This document shows, in pieces, positions 16,403-22,322 of a stretch of 47,758 nt of DNA. The translations under genes were made by a program, and so were the position numbers. Below the pieces are notes generated by a model, which did no database searches, was not told the DNA's origin, and saw nothing but the letters and a program-made list of their open reading frames with translations. The DNA is from an uncultured Algibacter sp. (GTDB lineage: Bacteria > Bacteroidota > Bacteroidia > Flavobacteriales > Flavobacteriaceae). The stretch is taken from the NCBI RefSeq assembly GCF_947487605.1, contig NZ_CANKXK010000011.1:1-47758 (forward strand), read 5' to 3'. Every line of letters begins with the position of its first letter. Positions within the stretch are counted from its first letter, which is position 1.

Positions 16403-18916
16403 TTAAACCCATTGCTTCGGCATCTTCTGTCCGCGCATTGGTACAAACTCTATATTATCATCTGCATCATCAGAGTTCACAAAATGCTTAAAGCGTTTCA
16501 TCATTTCAGGATTTTCAATAGCCTCTTTCCACTCACACTGATATTTATTTACAAGTCCTTCCATTTCTTGCTCTAAATCTTCAGCAATACCCAAAGAATC
16601 TTCAATAACTACCTGCTTCAAGTAATCAATTCCACCTTCAAGCTTGTCTAACCAAGGCGCAGTTCTTACTAAAGGACCAGCAGTTCTTATATAATACATT
16701 AAGAATCTATCTAAGTATTTTATAGCAGTTACATCATCTAGTTGCTCTGCTAATAAAAGAGCGTGTTTTGGAGTAGCGCCACCGTTTCCACAAACGTATA
16801 AATTCCAACCACCCTCCACGGCAATTAATCCAAAATCCTTTCCGCGTGCCTCTGCACACTCTCTAATACATCCTGAAACACCACCTTTTAATTTATGAGG
16901 TGATCGTAATCCTCTATATCTATTTTCAATATCTATAGCAAAGGTTACACTCTCATGCATACCATATCTACACCATGTAGAACCAACACAACTTTTAACA
17001 GTTCTTAATGATTTTCCATAGGCATGCCCACTTTCAAAACCAGCATCAATCAATTCCTTCCAAATTAATGGCAATTCATGAATCTGCGCCCCGAATAAAT
17101 CAATACGCTGACCTCCTGTAATTTTTGTATATAAATCATATTTTTTAGCCACTTCTCCAATCACTATCAATTGCTGTGGCGTAATCTCTCCACCAGCAAC
17201 TCTTGGCACTACGGAATAGGTTCCGTTACGCTGAATGTTTGCTAAAAATCTATCGTTTGTATCTTGTATTGTGGGCTGTCTGTTAGCCGTTTCCATAGTA
17301 ATCGTAGCAAAAATAGATGCTACTAATGGCTTACACGTTTCACAACCATGCCCTTCTCCAAATAAATCTAAGGCTTCTTGATAGTTAGGCACTTTATTAA
17401 TTTTAATTAAATCATACAGCTCTTGTCTGCTAAAATTAAAGTGCTCACAAATGGTTTCTTTAACCTCTTTTCCTAGAGATTTTAATGTTTCGTTTACCAA
17501 ATCGGTTACCATAGGTTTACAACCACCACAACCCGAAGTTGCTTTTGTTTTAGTAACAACATCACCAAAAGTAGTACAATCACCTTCTGTAATTGAGCAA
17601 CAAATATCACCTTTACTTACACTTTCGCAAGAACATACTTGTGCATCGTCTGGTAAATCTAATACGCTTCCAAAAGACGAACCGCCCTCACTAGCAGGTA
17701 AAATCAATTGTGAAGGATCTTCAGGAATAGCCATACCATTTAAGTACACTTGGTGTAGCATATTATAGTCTGCAGCATCACCAACTAGAATTCCTCCAAG
17801 TAATGATTTACCATCAAGACTAACGTTTATGCGTTTATATAAATGTTGCGTTTTATTTTCAAAAATTATAGAGTGTCCTTTTGAAGCTGGCATAAAAGGT
17901 TCACCAAAACTTGCCACATCTACGCCAATTAATTTTAGTTTAGTGGACATATCAATAGCTTCGGGCATTACAGTTTCAGTATTACCTATAATTTGTTCTA
18001 CTGCAACAGCTGCCATGTCATAACCTGGTGCTACTAACCCATAAATCATTTGGTTATATAAAGCAATCTCTCCAATAGCATAAATATTTTCATCCGAAGT
18101 TTTCATGGTATTATCTACCACAATACCTCCACGAACACCAACTTCTAAACCACAAGCACGTCCAAGTTCATCACGTGGACGAATACCAGCTGAAATCACT
18201 AGCATATCAACATCTAGCATATCATCTTCTCCAAACTCCATTCCTGTAATGGCTCCGTCTCCTAAAATCTGATTGGTAGCTTTACTCAAGTGAATATTTA
18301 ATCCAATAGATTCTAATTTTAATTTTAACACCTGAGAACTTCTAGAATCCAATTGTCGTGGCATTAACTTAGGTGCAAACTCCACAATATGAGGTTCTAA
18401 CCCCATATCCATTACAGCTTTACCAGCTTCTAAGCCTAACAAACCACCTCCTAAAACAGCACCTCTTGCATTGGGTTTTTCTTCCCTAAGTTTAGCTGCA
18501 TAAGCTAGCATACCCTCTAAATCTTCAATGGTTCTATATACAAATACCCCTTCTTTTTCAACACCTTTAATTGGAGGCACAAAAGGCGAAGACCCAGTAG
18601 CTAAAACTAAGTAATCATAAGAAAACTCGCGGTCTTTTGCGGTAGTAATGGTTTTTGAACTTCTGTTGATATCAGCAACACGTTCTCCAGTAATTAAATC
18701 GATATTATTATCAGCATACCACTCTGCGGGTGCCATTTCTAAAGCTTTAGCATCTTGGTTTTCAAAAAACTCGCTTAAATGAACACGATCGTAAGCAGGT
18801 CTTGGCTCTTCACCAAACACGGTAATCTTAAAATTGACACTTTTAGCTTGAGCTACAAATTTTTCACAAAATTTATAACCAACCATTCCATTTCCAACGA
18901 CAATAATTTGTTGCAT
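16403..18916 (-). CDS. nirB: Nitrite reductase (NADH) large subunit
   Basis: An 837-residue siroheme enzyme that reduces nitrite to ammonium with NADH. Start at 18916 (MQQIIVVGNGMVGYKF) is preferred over an ATG six codons upstream, because it places the FAD-binding GxGxxG right at the N-terminus. Domains: FAD/NAD oxidoreductase about 1-320; BFD-type [2Fe-2S] domain with cysteines near 428, 430, 463 and 466; a second BFD-like segment (C525, C528); sulfite/nitrite reductase half-domains about 560-830. The siroheme/4Fe-4S ligands are C643 and C649 (SCVGSTWCRYG) and C683 and C687 (GCIRECAEARG). It is first in the nirB-nirD-DUF4202-kinase run. No nitrate reductase or siroheme-synthesis gene is nearby. 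Confidence 0.95.
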   Translation of the reverse strand: MQQIIVVGNGMVGYKFCEKFVAQAKSVNFKITVFGEEPRPAYDRVHLSEFFENQDAKALEMAPAEWYADNNIDLITGERVADINRSSKTITTAKDREFSYDYLVLATGSSPFVPPIKGVEKEGVFVYRTIEDLEGMLAYAAKLREEKPNARGAVLGGGLLGLEAGKAVMDMGLEPHIVEFAPKLMPRQLDSRSSQVLKLKLESIGLNIHLSKATNQILGDGAITGMEFGEDDMLDVDMLVISAGIRPRDELGRACGLEVGVRGGIVVDNTMKTSDENIYAIGEIALYNQMIYGLVAPGYDMAAVAVEQIIGNTETVMPEAIDMSTKLKLIGVDVASFGEPFMPASKGHSIIFENKTQHLYKRINVSLDGKSLLGGILVGDAADYNMLHQVYLNGMAIPEDPSQLILPASEGGSSFGSVLDLPDDAQVCSCESVSKGDICCSITEGDCTTFGDVVTKTKATSGCGGCKPMVTDLVNETLKSLGKEVKETICEHFNFSRQELYDLIKINKVPNYQEALDLFGEGHGCETCKPLVASIFATITMETANRQPTIQDTNDRFLANIQRNGTYSVVPRVAGGEITPQQLIVIGEVAKKYDLYTKITGGQRIDLFGAQIHELPLIWKELIDAGFESGHAYGKSLRTVKSCVGSTWCRYGMHESVTFAIDIENRYRGLRSPHKLKGGVSGCIRECAEARGKDFGLIAVEGGWNLYVCGNGGATPKHALLLAEQLDDVTAIKYLDRFLMYYIRTAGPLVRTAPWLDKLEGGIDYLKQVVIEDSLGIAEDLEQEMEGLVNKYQCEWKEAIENPEMMKRFKHFVNSDDADDNIEFVPMRGQKMPKQWV

Positions 18917-18919
18917 AAT

Positions 18920-18988
18920 TACGTATTTAAACACAAAACTAAGTATTTATACGTATTTTTTAAATGATTATGATATGAAATTTACGTA
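18920..18988 (-). promoter_or_regulatory. Three TACGTA palindromes upstream of nirB (putative operator array)
   Basis: TACGTA occurs at 18920-18925, 18950-18955 and 18983-18988, spaced 30 and 33 bp, close to three DNA turns each. The first two continue as TACGTATTT, and a related TAAGTATTT lies at 18940-18948. The first copy is in the nirB leader just before the start codon. This suggests a binding array for an unknown regulator. Confidence 0.45.
18934..18941 (-). promoter_or_regulatory. -7 box of the nirB promoter
   Basis: On the minus strand TAGTTTTG matches TAnnTTTG exactly, 18 nt upstream of the nirB ATG. No TTG lies at -33, which fits an activator-dependent promoter. Confidence 0.5.
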
Positions 18989-19269
18989 GAATGGGAATTA
19001 TTGCATATTTCACAAATTGAAACATTAATAATTATTTAATAAGAAAATTAAGGGATGAGTTTTTGATGAAATACTAAAAAATAACCTTAAACACTTATTG
19101 AGAAATAATTCCATAATGCGCTTCCAGATTATATCATAAAGAATTAATGCTTTTGACTATAAAGTGCAATCTAATGATGTAAAAGTATTTGACAAGTAGT
19201 TTATATGTTTCTAAATTAGTACTTTCTATTAATCAAGGCTAACTACTTAAGGCGCGTAACATATTTATA

Positions 19270-20433
19270 ATGAGCAAAATAAAAGCATTTTTATTATCCA
19301 TTTTTATATTAATATACTCTGGATTAGCCTCACAAGAATTAATTGACAAAAAGGCTACTAAAGAAACAAAATCTCTATACAAAAGCTTGTATTTAATTGG
19401 ACAAGAACACACGCTATTTGGGCAACAACATGCCACGGAATATGGACACCATTGGAAAGGTGATAAAAACCGATCAGATGTAAAATCAGTTTGCGGCTCT
19501 CATCCGGCAGTAATTGGTGTTGACCTCTTAAAATTTTATAATGGGTCTCCTGAAAAAATTGCAAAAGAAAGGGCGTTACTAAGCGAAAATATAATTGAAA
19601 ACTACAACAGAGGTGCAGTTAATACTTTAGCGTGGCATTTTTCCAATCCGTTTTCAAAAGACAAAAATAAATTTGACTTCTATTGGAAAGACTCAATATC
19701 AGAACCAATTCTTCCTAGACTCATACCAGGTGGTGATGGACATGAGAAATACAAAACTATTTTAAATGAAATTGGCGAATGGGTAAAAACATTAAAAGGA
19801 AAACATGGAGAAGCAATTCCAATTATTTTTAGACCATACCATGAGTTTGATGGCGATTGGTTTTGGTGGGGAAAACCCCATTGTTCCAAAGAAGAATTTA
19901 TTACAATGTGGAGGTTTACGGTCAGTTATATGAGAGACACATTAAAACTGCATAATATAATTTATGCGTTTTCGCCTGATTGTAAATTTAATACGGAAGA
20001 AGAATATTTGGATAGATATCCAGGTGACGAATGGGTAGATTTACTAGGTATGGATGATTACCACGATTTCAAATTAGGGGATTTAGAAGCTGTTGCTAAA
20101 AAACTAAAAATAGTATCTGATTACGCCATTAAAAAAAAGAAACTTGCTGCGTTTACAGAAACTGGATTAGAGTCTATACCAGATCCTATTTGGTGGACAG
20201 ATAAATTGCTACCCATAATTAAAAGAGAGGATATAAAGCTGTGTTACGTTTTAGTTTGGCGTAATGATGAGGATAGCCCAACGCACTATTATGCCCCTTT
20301 TCCAAATCAAGTCTCAGCAGAAAACTTTGTAGCGTTTTATAACGATTCTCATGTTTTATTTGAAAACGATTTGAAGCACATCTATAACAGAAGATGGTGG
20401 AAGTTTTGGTTACGCAGATGGCGCTCTAAGTAA
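19270..20433 (+). CDS. Glycoside hydrolase family 26 protein (beta-mannanase-like)
   Basis: A 387-residue secreted enzyme with a signal peptide (about 1-21, cleaved near LASQ). It has the GH26 (beta/alpha)8 features: GQQHATEYGH near 51-60, the acid/base glutamate E192 in RPYHEFDGDWFWWGKP, and the probable nucleophile E297 in AAFTETGLES. The family cleaves beta-1,4-mannan and some beta-1,3-xylan or glucan linkages. There is no carbohydrate-binding module and the length suits a single catalytic domain. It is not in a polysaccharide-utilisation locus: the neighbours are nirB (divergent) and a gene remnant. The C-terminal tail is rich in Arg and Trp (RRWWKFWLRRWR), which is odd for a secreted hydrolase. 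Confidence 0.88.
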   Translation: MSKIKAFLLSIFILIYSGLASQELIDKKATKETKSLYKSLYLIGQEHTLFGQQHATEYGHHWKGDKNRSDVKSVCGSHPAVIGVDLLKFYNGSPEKIAKERALLSENIIENYNRGAVNTLAWHFSNPFSKDKNKFDFYWKDSISEPILPRLIPGGDGHEKYKTILNEIGEWVKTLKGKHGEAIPIIFRPYHEFDGDWFWWGKPHCSKEEFITMWRFTVSYMRDTLKLHNIIYAFSPDCKFNTEEEYLDRYPGDEWVDLLGMDDYHDFKLGDLEAVAKKLKIVSDYAIKKKKLAAFTETGLESIPDPIWWTDKLLPIIKREDIKLCYVLVWRNDEDSPTHYYAPFPNQVSAENFVAFYNDSHVLFENDLKHIYNRRWWKFWLRRWRSK

Positions 20434-20440
20434 AGAAATC

Positions 20441-20692
20441 TTAAACTTTTTCAATAGTTATTTTCACGCTCTTTGATGCTGGTGTTTTTGCTGTATGAGC
20501 AAAACTATCAAGAGGCACTAAAACATTTGTTTCTGGAAAATAAGTTGCGCAACAGTTTTTTGGAATATCATAACCTACGACTTTAAAATTATTGGCTTCA
20601 CGGATCACACCATTGTATTCTGATTTTAGATTTACAACATCGTGTGCTTCTAAACTGCGTAGTTTCATATCTTCACGATTCATAAAAATGTA
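20441..20692 (-). pseudogene. C-terminal remnant of an FdhF/YdeP-type molybdopterin oxidoreductase
   Basis: About 84 codons that match the end of FdhF/YdeP-family formate-dehydrogenase-like alpha subunits (normally about 750 residues): MNREDMKLRSLEAHDVVNL, VVGYDIPKNCCATYFPETN, LVPLDS and TPASKSV. The reading extends three codons above the ATG at 20683 to an in-frame TGA. Everything upstream, including the molybdopterin-binding domains, is gone, so it is a 5'-truncated relic whose 3' end is still open. Its stop lies 7 nt from the GH26 stop on the opposite strand. Confidence 0.87.
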
Positions 20693-20725
20693 TCAATTCA
20701 ATTTTTATGGTAGTCTAAAAACAAT

Positions 20726-20759
20726 AAAACCTTGTAAATCATATGATTTACAAGGTTTT
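20726..20759 (-). terminator. Perfect 34-nt palindrome, terminator of tRNA-Pro
   Basis: The two 17-nt halves are exact reverse complements (AAAACCTTGTAAATCAT and its mirror). It lies 24 nt beyond the tRNA 3' end. On the minus strand the right arm ends in TTTT and is followed by ATTGTTTTTAG. A factor-independent terminator is the simplest reading, and it would work in either direction. Confidence 0.7.
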
Positions 20760-20783
20760 GGTTTCTATTGGCATTCATATTTG

Positions 20784-20858
20784 TCGGGGTGGCAGGATTC
20801 GAACCTGCGACCTCCGCGTCCCAAACGCGGCGCGATAACCGGGCTACGCTACACCCCG
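20784..20858 (-). tRNA. tRNA-Pro (anticodon TGG)
   Basis: The 75 nt fold as a complete cloverleaf: acceptor CGGGGTG/CACCCCG with discriminator A; D-arm GCG...CGC; anticodon stem CCGCG/CGCGG around loop TTTGGGA (anticodon TGG); T-arm GCAGG-TTCGAAT-CCTGC. CCA is not encoded. Nucleotides 8-10 (TAG) are also the stop codon of the GIY-YIG gene, so the two are transcribed from one template. A partial copy of its first 51 nt lies at 21133-21183. No promoter box was seen directly upstream of this copy, so it probably depends on the box at 21209-21216. Confidence 0.96.
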
Positions 20859-20871
20859 AAATGGTTATCTA
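20808..20871. repeat. Direct repeat, copy A (inside and before intact tRNA-Pro)
   Basis: The 53 nt at 20808-20860 are identical to 21133-21185. After a 2-nt length difference both copies continue with GGTTATCTA. This copy encodes the tRNA 5' part plus the last GIY-YIG codons. Confidence 0.9.
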
Positions 20872-21088
20872 AATATCTTTTCGCACCTCTTTTCTTAATT
20901 TTCTTTTCAAGAATTAGTGCTTCTCTTCTACTAAGAACTTCAATCTTTAAAATCAATTCCCATGGTAAACCATGTTTTGTTGATTTCACATAACCTAAAT
21001 TATGCCTTTCAAGCCTTTTATCAAAATCTGCGGTTTGACCTACATAATATTTCGATAAACTTTGACTAAAAAGAATATATACAAACAT
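20849..21088 (-). CDS. GIY-YIG nuclease family protein overlapping tRNA-Pro
   Basis: A 79-residue single-domain GIY-YIG endonuclease of the small YhbQ/UPF0213-like type. The GIY element is VYIL (about 3-6) and the YIG element is YYVGQT (about 14-19). The catalytic arginine region is DKRLERHN and the metal-binding glutamate is in REALILEKKIKKR. The C-terminal LDNHFGV is encoded by the flank and first 10 nt of the downstream tRNA-Pro, and its TAG stop is tRNA positions 8-10. The gene sits between a truncated and an intact copy of the tRNA, as expected of a homing-type insertion. No DNA-binding domain is added, so target choice must lie in the catalytic domain or the site itself. The start is the only ATG that preserves the VYIL strand. 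Confidence 0.88.
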   Translation of the reverse strand: MFVYILFSQSLSKYYVGQTADFDKRLERHNLGYVKSTKHGLPWELILKIEVLSRREALILEKKIKKRGAKRYLDNHFGV

Positions 21089-21110
21089 AATAATGTTTCT
21101 TTTTAGTTGT

Positions 21111-21137
21111 GGTGGTCACGCTTCAAGCGTGACGACC
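21111..21137 (-). repeat. Hairpin fused to the truncated tRNA copy
   Basis: Arms of 12 nt pair at 11 positions around a 3-nt loop (core GTCACGCT/AGCGTGAC, flanked by GGT/ACC). The 5' arm on the minus strand begins with the last tRNA-derived bases GGTCG, so the tRNA fragment runs directly into the hairpin, where the T-arm would have been. Confidence 0.75.
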
Positions 21138-21183
21138 TCCGCGTCCCAAACGCGGCGCGATAACCGGGCTACGCTACACCCCG
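21133..21183 (-). pseudogene. Truncated tRNA-Pro copy (5' 51 nt)
   Basis: This is identical to nucleotides 1-51 of the intact tRNA-Pro: acceptor 5' strand, D-arm, anticodon arm and start of the T-arm. The T-loop and acceptor 3' strand are absent, so it cannot make a tRNA. The direct repeat extends past its 5' end to about 21198. Confidence 0.92.
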
Positions 21184-21208
21184 AATTTTGGTTATCTATA
21201 ACGGGATG

Positions 21209-21216
21209 CAAATATA
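21209..21216 (-). promoter_or_regulatory. -7 box ahead of the truncated tRNA / GIY-YIG / tRNA-Pro unit
   Basis: On the minus strand TATATTTG is an exact TAnnTTTG match, 25 nt upstream of the truncated tRNA's first base. It is probably the original tRNA-Pro promoter, now driving the whole composite unit. Confidence 0.6.
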
Positions 21217-21353
21217 GAGTTTTTCTTCAAAATCAAACTACATTTTATTTCTATTTTTAATAGTTTTAAATTTCTTCGATTAGACACATTATTTCTTTAT
21301 AACTCATTATGAGAATTAATGCCAAAATTAAAAATCATTCTAAGAAATAATCT

Positions 21354-21361
21354 TAAATTTG
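21354..21361 (+). promoter_or_regulatory. -7 box of the udk operon promoter
   Basis: TAAATTTG matches TAnnTTTG exactly and lies 25 nt before the udk start codon. No clear -33 TTG is present. Confidence 0.45.
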
Positions 21362-21386
21362 TTTAGCTCAAACAAAATAAAAATTC

Positions 21387-21992
21387 ATGCTTGTTATAGG
21401 AATTGCTGGTGGTACTGGTTGTGGCAAAACAACGGTAGTAAATCAAATATTAAATGAACTCCCAGATGGCGAAGTAGGCATTATTTCTCAGGACTCTTAT
21501 TATAAAGATACGAGTCACTTATCTTATGAAGAACGTGTAAATATTAATTTTGACCACCCAAGATCTATAGATTTTGATTTGTTAGCCTCTCATTTAGAAA
21601 AATTAAAAAACAAAGAACCAATACACCAACCCGTTTACTCATTTGTTAAGCACAATAGAACTGGTGATACCATATTAACTCATCCCAGAAAAGTGATGAT
21701 TGTAGAAGGGATTTTAATTCTTACTAATCCCGAATTACGAGATATGTTTGACATCAAAATATTTGTACATGCTGATAGTGACGAACGCTTAATAAGACGT
21801 TTAAAACGCGACATTTCTGAACGTGGTAGAGATTTAGACGAAGTTCTTAATAGGTATAAAACAACCCTAAAACCTATGCACGACCAGTTTATTGAACCAA
21901 TGAAAGAATATGCCGATATTATTATACCAAACAATAAATACAATACAGTAGCTGTTGATATAGTTAGAACGATTATAACTGAAAAATTATAA
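21387..21992 (+). CDS. udk: Uridine kinase
   Basis: A 201-residue P-loop kinase that phosphorylates uridine and cytidine in pyrimidine salvage. Walker A is GIAGGTGCGKTT (about 5-16). Other family blocks are ISQDSYYKD, NFDHPRSIDFDLL, VIVEGILIL and the lid region RLIRRLKRDISERGRD. Length is standard for bacterial Udk. It heads a tight plus-strand run: its TAA is followed directly by the ATG of the divIC-like gene. Phosphoribulokinase is a related alternative, but the motifs and size fit Udk. Confidence 0.94.
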   Translation: MLVIGIAGGTGCGKTTVVNQILNELPDGEVGIISQDSYYKDTSHLSYEERVNINFDHPRSIDFDLLASHLEKLKNKEPIHQPVYSFVKHNRTGDTILTHPRKVMIVEGILILTNPELRDMFDIKIFVHADSDERLIRRLKRDISERGRDLDEVLNRYKTTLKPMHDQFIEPMKEYADIIIPNNKYNTVAVDIVRTIITEKL

Positions 21993-22322
21993 ATGGCCAA
22001 TCTTAAAAATAAAAGTAAATATCTAAAACCATTTAAAAACTGGTTTGTTATTATTATAATTGGATTCGTTGTTTGGATGTTATTTTTTGATGCCAACTCA
22101 TGGTTTATACACAACGAATTAAATACAGAAATTGATAACCTTGAAGATGAAAAAGACTATTACAAGCGAGAAATAGAAAAAGACAAAAAATCCATTAAAA
22201 AGTTGAAAACTGAGGAAGGTCTTGAAAAATTTGCGCGAGAAGAGTATTATATGAAGCGAGACGATGAAGAGATTTATATTATTGAATATGAAGACAGTTT
22301 AAAACTTAAAAAAGATGAGTAA
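21993..22322 (+). CDS. Septum formation initiator family protein (FtsB/DivIC-like)
   Basis: A 109-residue bitopic membrane protein with a basic cytosolic N-terminus, one membrane helix (about 17-36) and a periplasmic coiled coil (about 42-75; EIDNLEDEKDYYKREIEKD), followed by the family's LEKFAREEYYMKRDDEEIYII block. FtsB/DivIC proteins link FtsL and FtsQ/DivIB in the division complex. Its start abuts the udk stop (TAA-ATG), and its 3' end overlaps the mutase small subunit by 8 nt, so it is embedded in a metabolic operon. Confidence 0.88.
   Translation: MANLKNKSKYLKPFKNWFVIIIIGFVVWMLFFDANSWFIHNELNTEIDNLEDEKDYYKREIEKDKKSIKKLKTEEGLEKFAREEYYMKRDDEEIYIIEYEDSLKLKKDE

Larger units (their letters stand above)
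18917..19269. other. Divergent regulatory region between nirB and the GH26 gene
   Basis: No coding frame is convincing. The nirB-proximal 75 bp carries a -7 box and three TACGTA palindromes, listed separately. The GH26-proximal part is plain AT-rich sequence; I found no exact TAnnTTTG box upstream of the GH26 start. Confidence 0.6.

Noticed and set aside
16143-16406. Plus-strand 87-codon open frame in the nirB-nirD gap
   Set aside because: Its product is made of the repeats themselves (TSTFQLQ-type periodic peptide) and it is antisense to the operon.
18917-18934. Upstream nirB start at 18934
   Set aside because: It adds six residues before the FAD-binding strand and would overlap the -7 box, leaving no room for a leader.
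20592-20993. A 133-codon plus-strand open frame crossing the tRNA-Pro region
   Set aside because: It runs antisense through the tRNA, the palindrome and the GIY-YIG gene, and has no family-like motifs.
21133-21183. Second tRNA-Pro gene
   Set aside because: Only the first 51 nt match; the T-arm and acceptor 3' strand are replaced by an unrelated hairpin, so it cannot fold as a tRNA.
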